From NCBI RefSeq assembly GCF_028807635.1, contig NZ_JARBAX010000002.1:1550001-1614000 (forward strand): 64,000 nucleotides of DNA. The letters are read 5' to 3'. Position numbers and translations under genes: made by a program. Below, piece by piece: positions 1 through 11,689 of the stretch. Each line of letters opens with the position of its first letter. The first letter of the stretch is position 1. The notes beneath the pieces were generated by a model. It did not search any database. It saw only the letters and a list, made by a program, of their open reading frames with translations, and had not been told where the DNA came from. This stretch comes from Streptomyces spiramyceticus (GTDB taxonomy: Bacteria; Actinomycetota; Actinomycetes; Streptomycetales; Streptomycetaceae).

Positions 1-1116
1 CTCTCGCCGGCCGTACGGTTCGTCTCCGTGCCACCTCTGCTGAGTACGGCGCCGTTGGTCCGGAAGGCCGGCGCCGACGTCTGCGACCTCTCGCCCCACC
101 ACCCCGCGCTGAACCGGCTGCTGCCCCTGCACAGCGTCTGGCATCTGACGCACATGTTCTCCCTCGCCAATACCGCGGTCCGCCTGCGCCGGACGCGACA
201 ACGGGCGGGGCCGGCGAACCGGCCGGGACTCGTGGCTTCCGTGCACACCGACGTGCCTGCGCTCACCTCCTCCTATGTCCAGGAACTGCTCGGCAGAGCA
301 CCTGCCCGCCTGATGCCGCGCGCCGCCCCCGCGCGACTCGGTGAACTGAGCGCCCGGCTCGCGCGACACCGCCGAGACCGGCTGCTGCGGGCCTGCGACC
401 TCGTACTGGTCGCCACCCCGCAGGAGCGAACCGACATGACCGCCGTGGTGGGTGAGGAGCGGGTGTCCCTCCTCGGCCGTGGAGTCGACCATCGCCTCTT
501 CCGCCCCGACGCGTCGGCGCGCGCGGAACTGACACGGAGTCACGGTGTCCCGGCCGACCGTACGGTGGTGCTCTTCGCCGGCAGGGCCGATGCCTCCAAG
601 CGGGTGACGCTGCTCGCCGAAGCCGTCCGGCGGCTTCGCGACGAGGGACGGTCGGTGCACCTGGTTGTGGCGGGCACGGGCCACGAGACGGAACAGGTGT
701 CGCGGCTCCTGGGCCTCGACGCGACGCTGCTCGGCACCGTGAGCCAGGACCGGCTCGGCCGCGTGTACGCGGGATGTGACGTCTTCGCTCTGCCGTCCCT
801 CACAGAGACGATCGGCAATGTCGTCGGCGAGGCGATGGCCTGCGGACTACCGGTCGTCCTGCCCGCCGGTGCCCGCACCACGCGGTGGCTCGCGTCGCCG
901 GGCGATGACGGACTCGTCGTCGCGGACGACAGTGTGGCGGGCTGGGCCCGCGCGCTGGCCGCTCTGGTGGACGACCCCGCCGCGCGCGCCGCGATGGGAC
1001 GTCGGGCGGCGGCCACTGCCCGCGCCACGCAGCGGACATGGGCGCAGGTGCTGACGGAGGACCTGGTGCCGGTGTGGCGTGAGGTGGCGCCGCTGCGCTC
1101 TCCCAGGGCCGGCTGA
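1..1116 (+). CDS. GT4-family glycosyltransferase, 5' end outside window
   Basis: The frame is open from base 1, so the true start lies upstream; the GTG at position 28 is internal to the homologous region. The visible ~370 residues hold the C-terminal Rossmann half of a GT-B enzyme: a beta-strand with VLFAGRAD and KRV (donor-site region), then ETIGNVVGE, which is the E-x7-E nucleotide-sugar binding signature of retaining GT4 enzymes, followed by ACGLPVV. GT4 enzymes move a sugar, often mannose or glucose, from an NDP or GDP donor to a lipid or glycan at the inner membrane face. The acceptor cannot be told from sequence. The stop lies 3 nt before the next gene, so the two are probably co-transcribed. 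Confidence 0.85.
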   Translation, partial: LSPAVRFVSVPPLLSTAPLVRKAGADVCDLSPHHPALNRLLPLHSVWHLTHMFSLANTAVRLRRTRQRAGPANRPGLVASVHTDVPALTSSYVQELLGRAPARLMPRAAPARLGELSARLARHRRDRLLRACDLVLVATPQERTDMTAVVGEERVSLLGRGVDHRLFRPDASARAELTRSHGVPADRTVVLFAGRADASKRVTLLAEAVRRLRDEGRSVHLVVAGTGHETEQVSRLLGLDATLLGTVSQDRLGRVYAGCDVFALPSLTETIGNVVGEAMACGLPVVLPAGARTTRWLASPGDDGLVVADDSVAGWARALAALVDDPAARAAMGRRAAATARATQRTWAQVLTEDLVPVWREVAPLRSPRAG

Positions 1117-1119
1117 CGC

Positions 1120-1989
1120 GTGCTCGTCGCAGTGTGCGCCGCGCTCGCCGCCGCAGCGTGTTTCGCCGTGGCCGGTGTGCTCCAGCAGCGCGCCGCCGCC
1201 CGCCGCCCCGATCACGAATCGCTGACTTTCGCTCTTCTGCGGCAGTTGGTACGCCAGCGGCTGTGGCTGGGCGGCATCGCACTGGCGTTCCTGGCCTACG
1301 TATTTCAGGCACTGGCCCTTGCCTCTGGTCCGCTCAGCCTCGTACAGCCGATCATCGTCAGCGAACTGCTCTTCGCCATTCCCCTGGCGGCACGGTTGGG
1401 CCGTACGCGCCTTCGAGCGCGCGACTGGCTCGGCACCGCCGCGGTGACCGGCGGCCTGGCGAGTGCGCTCTTCGCCGCCCGCCCCCACGGAGGCAGTTCG
1501 GTGGCGAGTCCGGAGGGGTGGCTGATCACGCTGGCGGCCGTCGGTGGTCTGGCGGCCGCGTCCCTCGCCGGCAGCCGTCTTGTCGCGGGGCCGGTGAAGG
1601 CGTCGTTGATGGCTCTCGCGGGCGGACTGGTCATGGGCCTGCAGTCCGTACTCCTGGCCTCGACCGTCAACAGGTTCGACGAAGGCGCCGTGGCGCTCGC
1701 CACCGCCTGGCAGACGTATTTGCTCGTGGCGGCGAGCATCGGGGGACTGCTCCTGATCCAGAGCGCCTTCCAGTCCGGCCCGTTGGCCGCGAGCATGCCG
1801 GTGATCGACGCCACCGAACCGGCGGTGGCCATCGCGGTCGGTACGGCGTTGTTCGGCGAGAGCGTGCGCCTCGGCTGGCCCATGGGCGCTCTGGCCGCTG
1901 CCGGTGCGGCGCTGACTCTGACGGGGATCTTCCTGCTGGATACGTCGCCGACCCTCGGGGCGCCGGGTCGTACAGAAGGGGACTCCTGA
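1120..1989 (+). CDS. DMT (EamA-like) family membrane permease
   Basis: 289 residues, almost entirely alternating hydrophobic helices with short basic loops; about nine to ten membrane segments can be drawn. The pattern (helix 1 followed by QQRAAARRPDHESL, later QPIIVSELLFAIPLAARLG and a second half ending in VIDATEPAVAIAVGTALFGE) is that of the drug/metabolite transporter superfamily, where two five-helix halves are related. The GTG start is 3 nt after the glycosyltransferase stop, so translation is probably coupled. Members move small metabolites or lipid-linked substrates; no substrate can be assigned. The gene converges on the radical SAM gene with an 11-nt gap. Confidence 0.8.
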   Translation: MLVAVCAALAAAACFAVAGVLQQRAAARRPDHESLTFALLRQLVRQRLWLGGIALAFLAYVFQALALASGPLSLVQPIIVSELLFAIPLAARLGRTRLRARDWLGTAAVTGGLASALFAARPHGGSSVASPEGWLITLAAVGGLAAASLAGSRLVAGPVKASLMALAGGLVMGLQSVLLASTVNRFDEGAVALATAWQTYLLVAASIGGLLLIQSAFQSGPLAASMPVIDATEPAVAIAVGTALFGESVRLGWPMGALAAAGAALTLTGIFLLDTSPTLGAPGRTEGDS

Positions 1990-2000
1990 GCCCAGAAGAC

Positions 2001-3518
2001 TCAGCCGGGCTCGGGCTCGGGCTCGGGGTCCGCCTGCCGGCGGGAGTGGGTGGCCGCCTTGGTGTGGATGTACAGGTCCTGCCGGCCCGGAGGGGCTTCG
2101 CGGCGCGGCGGCAGGGGCAATTCGTACTGCACATGCCGACGGTGATCGGCGAGCTGGCGTTCGACGTTGTAGACACTGCCGAACTTCCAGAGCATACGGG
2201 CGAAGTTGGTCTGGCCGTGCATGAGGTTGCGGCCGAGTACCCCCAGTGCTCCGAAGGCGGTCCGCAGGCCGAGGTGCTTGCGGTTGATGACGGCCTGGGT
2301 GCGTACCAGCTCCCGGTAGAAGACGTCGAGCGGAAGCTTGGTGGGAACGACGGCGTGCTGGATGTCGAAGAGCCGGTAGTCACGCGTAGTCAGCTGGCGT
2401 GCTTCCGTGTGCCAGATCTCCGTGCCCGGGTACGGCGTCATCACGGTGAGGTGCACGATCTCCGGTACGGCCAGCGCGAATTCGCGTACTACGCGGAACC
2501 GTTCCTCGTCCCAGGCCGGGTCGACGATCAGGTTGATGGCCACGTCGATGCCCAGGCGCCGTGCGACCTCCAGGGCACGGAAGTTGTCGTCCGGGGTCAC
2601 GCGCTTGCGGTAGAGGTCCAGCCCTTCGGCGTCGATCGCCTCCATGCCGAGAAACATGTACGCCAGCCCGAGCCGGGCCCACCGTTCGAAGACCTCGGTG
2701 TTCCGCAACAGGACATCGCTGCGGGTCTCCAGGTAGTAGCGCTTCCGGATTCTGCGACGCTCCAGCTCGGCGGCGATGCCGTGGCCGTGCTCGGGCCGGA
2801 TGAACGCCACGTCGTCGACGATGAAGACGTTGGGCTCCCGGATCGACGCCATCTCGGCGCCCGCGGCCTGCGCGGACGCCTTGCGGTAACTGCGGCCGTA
2901 GAACGTCCACGCCGAGCAGAACGAACAGTCCCACGGGCATCCGCGGGTGAATTCGATCGAGGCGCACGGATCGAGCTCACCGATGAAGTAACGCTTGCGC
3001 TTTCGCATGAGGTCGCGTGCCGGCAGGGGCTCGTCCAGGCTGTCCAGCAACCGTGGGGCCGGCCCTCGGCCGTCGGCGCAGACGACACCCGGGACCGTCT
3101 TCAGACCGCCGTCCCGTGCGGCCTCCAGCAAGGGCGCGACGGCGGGTTCGCCTTCGCCCCGTACGATCGCGTCGACCGCGCCGTCGGCCTGTGCGAGGAC
3201 GTGCTCGGCGATGAACGAGATGCTGTGCCCGCCGAAGAAGACGAAACACTCCGGGAGCATTGCCTTGGCCTGGCGGGCGATCTCGATCGCTTCCGGAACA
3301 TTCGCCAGATAGTTCAGCGAGATGCCCAGCGCCTCCGGCGCGAATTCGGCCATCTCCCGGTCGAGCAGCGAGCGGGAGAGCACCTGCAGGTCCACGACCC
3401 GCACCTCGTGGCCGGCGTCGCGGGCCGCCGCGGCCACACGTTCCAGACCCAGCGGCTCCAGCCGCAAAAAGATCTCCGAGTACATCAGCGCACTCGGGTG
3501 AACGAGCATCACGCGCAT
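2001..3518 (-). CDS. hpnR: B12-binding radical SAM protein, hopanoid C-3 methylase (HpnR) type
   Basis: 505 residues. Residues 1-130 form a cobalamin-binding Rossmann domain starting MRVMLVHPSALMYSEIFLRL, a beginning I associate with the HpnR family. The radical SAM core carries the cluster motif CxxxCxxC at C194, C198 and C201. Known HpnR enzymes methylate C-3 of hopanoid lipids using SAM and methylcobalamin. The C-terminus has a low-complexity EPEPEPG tail. No squalene-hopene cyclase or hpn gene is in the window, so the substrate may come from a hopanoid locus elsewhere, or this may be a related methylase. ATG start with GGAGACTGAG just upstream. Confidence 0.72.
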   Translation of the reverse strand: MRVMLVHPSALMYSEIFLRLEPLGLERVAAAARDAGHEVRVVDLQVLSRSLLDREMAEFAPEALGISLNYLANVPEAIEIARQAKAMLPECFVFFGGHSISFIAEHVLAQADGAVDAIVRGEGEPAVAPLLEAARDGGLKTVPGVVCADGRGPAPRLLDSLDEPLPARDLMRKRKRYFIGELDPCASIEFTRGCPWDCSFCSAWTFYGRSYRKASAQAAGAEMASIREPNVFIVDDVAFIRPEHGHGIAAELERRRIRKRYYLETRSDVLLRNTEVFERWARLGLAYMFLGMEAIDAEGLDLYRKRVTPDDNFRALEVARRLGIDVAINLIVDPAWDEERFRVVREFALAVPEIVHLTVMTPYPGTEIWHTEARQLTTRDYRLFDIQHAVVPTKLPLDVFYRELVRTQAVINRKHLGLRTAFGALGVLGRNLMHGQTNFARMLWKFGSVYNVERQLADHRRHVQYELPLPPRREAPPGRQDLYIHTKAATHSRRQADPEPEPEPG

Positions 3519-3638
3519 CTCAGTCTCCAGCCGACGGCAACAGAATCGTCCTTCCGGGACATTTCATCCCTGTTTGTCCATCCTGTTCCGAGCGGCACGC
3601 CGCAGCGGGCGGCAGAGGAGGCGTGGTGCGTCGCGCCG

Positions 3639-4493
3639 TTATCCGAACCGTGCCGCCAGACGGCGGTACAGAGCCGGTGCCGCACCTCGCACGCGCCCCG
3701 GGATGCGCACCCATCCGGGTACGTAGACCTCGACGCGGTCCCGCTCGATCGCTTTCCAGACGGCGGAGGCGACCCGGTGGGCCGGTACCGGCCGCGGATG
3801 GGAACGGTTGTACGGGGCCCCTCGCCGGTCGAAGAACGGGGTGTCGACCACGCCGGGCACCACCACCGTGATGCTCACTCCGGTCCCGCGCAGCTCGTAG
3901 CGCAGGGAATCCGCGAAGGTCTGCAGCCCGGCCTTGGCGGCGGAGTAGACCGCCTCGCCGCGAACGCCGACGGAGCCCGCAATGGAACCGACCAGGACGA
4001 TGCGGCCATGCCCGGCCGCCACCATGTCCGGCAGCAGGAGCCGCACCAGATGAATGACGGCAACCAGGTCCACGGACAGCACCTGGTCGATGTCGGGCAG
4101 CGGCATGTCCTTGAAGGAACCGGCCCAGCCGATCCCCGCCCCCGCCACGAGAAGATCCACGCGCCCCGCGGCCCGCAGCGCCTCACGCACCAGTGCCTGG
4201 CTGCCCTCCAGCGTGACCAGGTCGGCCGGGAGGGCGGTGGCCGAGGTTCTGCGGGCCACGTCGTCCAGCCGGTGCAGGTCGCGCCCGTTCAGCAGCAGCC
4301 GCCAGCCACCCTCAGCGGCAAGCCGCTCGGCGACGGCAGCGCCGATGCCCGAGGACGCGCCGGTCACCAGCGCCACTCCGGCCCCCCGCGCACCACCGCC
4401 GGAACTGGTACCCGCAGGCTGGACGGCCCGGCCGGCCTCGCTTCGGCCGGTGGAGCCGGCGACGGCGCTGAGACCGGCGAATGAACGCGCCAC
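3639..4493 (-). CDS. Short-chain dehydrogenase/reductase (SDR)
   Basis: 284 residues from a GTG at 4493 that has GAGAGGA five bases upstream; a longer ATG frame from 4541 lacks such a site. A roughly 35-residue Gly/Ala-rich leader precedes the Rossmann fold. The NAD(P) motif TGASSGIG is at about 44-51 and the catalytic set S170, Y183, K187 (YSAAK) is complete. The usual NNAG motif reads GAGIG. The tail resembles SDRs of lipid or ketone metabolism. It lies upstream of the radical SAM gene on the same strand with a 120-nt gap and may be read with it. Substrate unknown. Confidence 0.85.
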   Translation of the reverse strand: MARSFAGLSAVAGSTGRSEAGRAVQPAGTSSGGGARGAGVALVTGASSGIGAAVAERLAAEGGWRLLLNGRDLHRLDDVARRTSATALPADLVTLEGSQALVREALRAAGRVDLLVAGAGIGWAGSFKDMPLPDIDQVLSVDLVAVIHLVRLLLPDMVAAGHGRIVLVGSIAGSVGVRGEAVYSAAKAGLQTFADSLRYELRGTGVSITVVVPGVVDTPFFDRRGAPYNRSHPRPVPAHRVASAVWKAIERDRVEVYVPGWVRIPGRVRGAAPALYRRLAARFG

Positions 4494-4652
4494 GACAGTC
4501 CTCTCAGAAGACCACAAAGCCGACTTTTCGATGGCAAGCATTCACTATGCTCGTTCCTGAGCCGAACCGCTGCACGTTCCACACGCGTCCGCCTGGCCGT
4601 ACGTGGCGGGGCTCGGCGGGACTCGGCACCAAGCGCGCTCAGCGCTCAGCGA

Positions 4653-5702
4653 TCAGCGTCCAAGATTGATGCGGGCGGCGGTCGGCAGGTGGTCGCTGCC
4701 GGTGGCGGGCAGAGACCAGACGCCGGTGACGGTCGCCGAGCGGGTCATGATGTGGTCGATCCGGGACACGGGGAAAGCCGCAGGCCAGCTGAAGGCGAAG
4801 CCCCGACCTGCCGAATCCATCCGCGAGGTGACCGGCGCCAGCCCACGGTCGTCCACCGTGCTGTTGAGGTCACCCAGCAGGATCACCTTGTCCTGCTTCT
4901 CGGCGGCGATGGCCGCGCCCAGCAGGCCGGCGCTCTCGTCCCGCCAACCGGAGCTGAAACCGTTCAGCCGGACGCGGACCGAGGGCAGGTGGGCGACGTA
5001 CGCCGCGATCTCACCCGATGGCGTACGTACGCTGGACCGCAACCCACGGCTCCAGCCCTCCCCGATCCCCTCCGGCTTGATGTCCAACGGCCGGACGTCT
5101 GCCAGCGGGTACCTCGACCAGAGTCCGACGCTGCCCTCAACCGCGTGGTACGGGTAGTCCGCTGCCAGGGCCCTCTCGTAGACCGGCAACGCGGAGGGCG
5201 TCAGCTCTTCCAGAGCGACCAGGTCCGGTGCGGACTCGATCAGGGCAGCCGCGGTGCCCGCGGGGTCGGTGTTCTCGTCACTGACGTTGTGCTGGAGCGC
5301 GATGATGTCGTGCGTGCCGCGGCCCGCCGTCGGGTCCTCGGCGAGAAGCAGCCCGCCGAAGAGGTTCGCCCAGACGGCTGCGGGCACCAGCAGGGTCACC
5401 AGCGCGGTTGCCGAGCGGCGCAGCAGTGCCAGGCCGAGCAGTACCGGAATGGCCAGGCCGAGCCAGGGCAGAAACGTCTCCAGCAGGCTGCCGAGGCGGC
5501 CCACGGTGTTGGGTACGGCGGAGTGGAAGGCCAGCAGGCCGGCGGTCAGCACGGCAAGCGACACGAGAACACGACCATGCGCCCAGGGCGACCGGCCTCT
5601 CGCATCCTCGCCCCAATGCCACGGGCCGATGCGCCGCAACCACCGCCGGAGCGCTGAAGTCCTCGGCCCCAGCGCCACACACCTGCTCGCCCTCTCCATC
5701 AC
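4653..5702 (-). CDS. Membrane endonuclease/exonuclease/phosphatase-fold protein, VanJ-like topology
   Basis: 349 residues. About 50 basic N-terminal residues are followed by three membrane helices (roughly 47-62, 75-95, 98-120). An extracytoplasmic EEP-fold domain then runs from about 130, with QHNVSDEN, LVALEELTP, GDLNST (metal/phosphate motif) and a terminal SDHLPTAARI (catalytic SDH). This layout matches VanJ of Streptomyces coelicolor, a membrane phosphoesterase linked to teicoplanin resistance through wall lipid-cycle chemistry, but plain EEP phosphodiesterases share the motifs. Alternative starts GTG 5702 and ATG 5699 are adjacent. It is divergent from the aldo/keto reductase. Confidence 0.78.
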   Translation of the reverse strand: MMERASRCVALGPRTSALRRWLRRIGPWHWGEDARGRSPWAHGRVLVSLAVLTAGLLAFHSAVPNTVGRLGSLLETFLPWLGLAIPVLLGLALLRRSATALVTLLVPAAVWANLFGGLLLAEDPTAGRGTHDIIALQHNVSDENTDPAGTAAALIESAPDLVALEELTPSALPVYERALAADYPYHAVEGSVGLWSRYPLADVRPLDIKPEGIGEGWSRGLRSSVRTPSGEIAAYVAHLPSVRVRLNGFSSGWRDESAGLLGAAIAAEKQDKVILLGDLNSTVDDRGLAPVTSRMDSAGRGFAFSWPAAFPVSRIDHIMTRSATVTGVWSLPATGSDHLPTAARINLGR

Positions 5703-5815
5703 GTGCCACCCATCTGCCTCGGACCTGTCTTCGCCCGCCCCGCAGCGATGAGCACGACGTGCCTGTTACGACGCATACGCCGCTGATCAGGTTCCGGACC
5801 GTGAAGTCGGCTTGC

Positions 5816-5837
5816 GGGTGGCAGCTTGCTGCCACCC
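5816..5837. promoter_or_regulatory. 10-bp inverted repeat between divergent genes, candidate operator
   Basis: GGGTGGCAGC and its exact reverse complement flank a two-base TT centre. It sits 38 bases before the ATG of the aldo/keto reductase and about 115 bases before the start of the divergent EEP gene, a position suited to a repressor site. No T-run follows, so a terminator is less likely. Confidence 0.4.
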
Positions 5838-5874
5838 GGAGGCGCTCCGAAGGCCGTCTGACCAGACTCCGGTC

Positions 5875-6783
5875 ATGACCTCAGAGACGATCACCGCGGC
5901 GGCCGCGGGCACATGGGAACTCGGCGACCTGACAGTCAACCGGATCGGTTTCGGCGCGATGCGCCTGACACAGCGCGGCGAGGCGTTCGGGGCCGGCGCC
6001 ACGCCGCGCGATCGCGGCCGGGCGATCAGCGTGCTGCGCCGCGCGGTCGAGCTCGGTGTGAACCACATCGACACCGCCGCGTTCTACTTCTCACCACTGC
6101 GTTCCGCCAATGAACTGATCAACCAAGCACTGGCCCCCTACCCGGATGATCTCGTCATCACCACCAAGGTCGGGCCGGGCCGGGACCCGTCGGGGGAGTG
6201 GGTGCCCCATGCCACCCCCGAGCAGCTGCGCGGCCAGGTCGAGGAGAATCTCCGTCAGCTCGGCCGTGATCACCTCGACGTGGTGAACCTGCGCATCGTC
6301 GGAACCGATTCGATCGCCGAGCGCTTCGGCGCACTGGCCGAACTGCGCGACGCCGGGCTCATCCGCCACCTGGGCATCTCCAACGTCCGCCCCGAACACC
6401 TCCCGGAGGCCCAGGCCATCGCGCCGGTGGTCTGTGTACAGAACCAGTACGGCATCGGCGCGCGACCCGAGCAGGACGAGTTCCTCCGTACCTGCGGTGA
6501 GCAGGGTGTCGCGTTCGTGCCGTTCTACGCGATCGTCGGCGCCGGACGGGAGGCGGGCGCGAGTGGCGCCGACAGCGACGAGGTACGCGCCGTCGCCCGC
6601 GCACACGGCGCGACGCCCGCGCAGGTCCGGCTGGCGTGGACACTGCACCGCGGGCCGCATGTGCTGGCCATCCCGGGCACCGGCAACCCGGACCACCTCG
6701 TCGAGAACGTGGCCGCGAGTGCGCTGCGGCTCTCCGCGGACGAACTGGCCCGCCTCGACTCGCTCCACACAGGCGGAGAGTGA
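5875..6783 (+). CDS. Aldo/keto reductase
   Basis: 302 residues from ATG 5875. It shows NRIGFGAMRL, HIDTAAFYF (catalytic Asp and Tyr), ITTKVG (catalytic Lys) and a C-terminal IPGTGNPDHLVENVAA (NADPH phosphate-binding end of the barrel). The fourth catalytic position reads DVVNLR, with Asn in place of the usual His, a variant common in this actinobacterial clade. These are cytosolic NADPH-dependent (beta/alpha)8 carbonyl reductases; the substrate is unknown. A longer frame back to 5812 would run through the inverted repeat and has no better ribosome site. Confidence 0.9.
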   Translation: MTSETITAAAAGTWELGDLTVNRIGFGAMRLTQRGEAFGAGATPRDRGRAISVLRRAVELGVNHIDTAAFYFSPLRSANELINQALAPYPDDLVITTKVGPGRDPSGEWVPHATPEQLRGQVEENLRQLGRDHLDVVNLRIVGTDSIAERFGALAELRDAGLIRHLGISNVRPEHLPEAQAIAPVVCVQNQYGIGARPEQDEFLRTCGEQGVAFVPFYAIVGAGREAGASGADSDEVRAVARAHGATPAQVRLAWTLHRGPHVLAIPGTGNPDHLVENVAASALRLSADELARLDSLHTGGE

Positions 6784-6925
6784 GCCAAGTACTGGTATCC
6801 GTGGTACGGCGGAAGGGCGCCGCCGAGGACCTTGACGCCGCGGGCGTGGGCCTCGCGGACAGGTCGCCGCTCCCGCGGGCACCGGCTTGTGTACGGTACG
6901 GACAACGCGTGCGAAGGGTGCGGTC

Positions 6926-10347
<3,422 letters not shown>

Positions 10348-10384
10348 CCATGACACCGTGTGAGGCCATGCACTGAGGGACGTC

Positions 10385-11209
10385 ATGTTCACCATCGGAG
10401 ACTTCGCCCGGCACGGCCGCGTGTCAGTCCGCATGCTGCGTCACTACGACGCGATCGGGCTCCTGCGTCCTGCCCATGTCGACCCGGTCAGCGGTTATCG
10501 CTTCTACGAAGCGGGCCAGCTCGCCCGGCTCAACCGCGTCATCGCCCTGAAGGATCTCGGATTCACACTCCAGCAGGTGCAGTTGATCCTCGACGAGCAG
10601 GTAAGTCCTGAGCAGTTGCGCGGGATGCTGCGGCTGCGACGGGCAGAGCTCGAAGAGGCTGTGGCAGCCGCAGCGGCACGGCTGACCCAAGTCGAGGCGA
10701 GGCTCCGGACGATTGAGAGTGAGGGACGTATGAGTACCCATGACGTGGTGGTCAAGCGCATTCCAGCTGTCAGGGTCGCCGAGCTCAGCGGCACAGCCGC
10801 CAGCTACGAGCCGGAACACATCGGCCCGGTCATCGGGCCGCTCTTCGACGAGCTGTGCCGAAGGCTGGACCAGGTGGGCGTGGTGTCGGCGGGGCCGGGC
10901 ATCGCCTACTACGAGGACTCCCCGGACGGCGGCGACGCGATCCTCGTGCATGCCGCACTTCCGGTCGGGACGAGCCCGAAGGACGGCCACGACTTCTCCA
11001 TCGTGGACCTGCCTGCGATCGAAAGCTCCGCCACCGTCGTGCACCGCGGCTCCATGGACAACATCATGCCCACGGCCCAGACGCTGGCCCGCTGGATCGA
11101 CAGCAACGGTTACCGCTCCGCCGGCTACGCCCGAGAGCTCTACCTCGAATGCCCCGACGATCCCGGCCAATGGGTAACCGAGATCCAGGAGCCGATCACC
11201 TCGCGCTGA
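10385..11209 (+). CDS. MerR-family regulator with GyrI-like effector-binding domain
   Basis: 274 residues with GAGGGACG just before the ATG. Residues 1-70 are a MerR winged helix (MFTIGDFARHGRVSVRMLRHYDAIGLLRP, SGYRFYE), 75-115 a dimerising coiled coil rich in Ala/Glu/Arg, and 120-274 a GyrI/BmrR-type ligand pocket (VVKRIPAVRVAELSG ... ARWIDSNGYRSAGYARELYLEC). Such proteins twist promoters with long spacers on binding hydrophobic cations or drugs. The gene is 37 nt after the terpene synthase on the same strand and ends at a strong terminator. It may govern a target elsewhere; no efflux pump is adjacent. Confidence 0.88.
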   Translation: MFTIGDFARHGRVSVRMLRHYDAIGLLRPAHVDPVSGYRFYEAGQLARLNRVIALKDLGFTLQQVQLILDEQVSPEQLRGMLRLRRAELEEAVAAAAARLTQVEARLRTIESEGRMSTHDVVVKRIPAVRVAELSGTAASYEPEHIGPVIGPLFDELCRRLDQVGVVSAGPGIAYYEDSPDGGDAILVHAALPVGTSPKDGHDFSIVDLPAIESSATVVHRGSMDNIMPTAQTLARWIDSNGYRSAGYARELYLECPDDPGQWVTEIQEPITSR

Positions 11210-11228
11210 CCCCGGCCTCTGAGATGAC

Positions 11229-11268
11229 ACCCCGTGCCCGGGCGAGAAGCCACGCCCAGGCACGGGGG
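11229..11268 (+). terminator. GC-rich hairpin after the MerR gene
   Basis: CCCCGTGCC and GGCACGGGG pair, extended by GGGCG/CGCCC inside one mismatch, with an 8-base loop. It begins 20 bases after the MerR stop. Streptomyces terminators often lack a long T-run. Confidence 0.7.
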
Positions 11269-11689
11269 ACGTCAGACGTCCCTCGACACCCCACAACCGT
11301 TACTTTCTCGGCCGGGGCTGGGGAACCGGCTGGTCCGTCGAGCTCACGCCGACAGCGCCTGCTCATCCCAGTCGCCGTCCTGAGCGCAGGCGGCAGCCAG
11401 GTGAGCACGGGGCCAAGAGTGGCCTTCTCCGTGGTCGGCGGTGCGGTGAGCTTGGCTTGGATCCGGGCGATCCTGGCGTCCATCGGTTCTTCTTCTCATG
11501 CCGAAGCGAGTTCGAACTGGGAGCGTAGCCCACGGTCCGGGCTACCAGGCCGGCCTGCCGAGCCGGCCCTCGACGGCGCCCCCTGTGGTGAACGACAGGT
11601 GGCGGGAGGGCGTACAACCGTTTGCGCTTGGTGCGGGTCTTGGTGGCTACGGATCTTGCGATTCGTCTGAGGCAACAGTCGGCCACAAC

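Noticed and set aside
1134..4484. A 1116-codon plus-strand open frame running across four genes
   Set aside because: It is antisense to or out of frame with the permease, radical SAM and SDR genes, has an Arg/Gly/Pro-rich random composition and no motif. High GC removes stops from such shadow frames.
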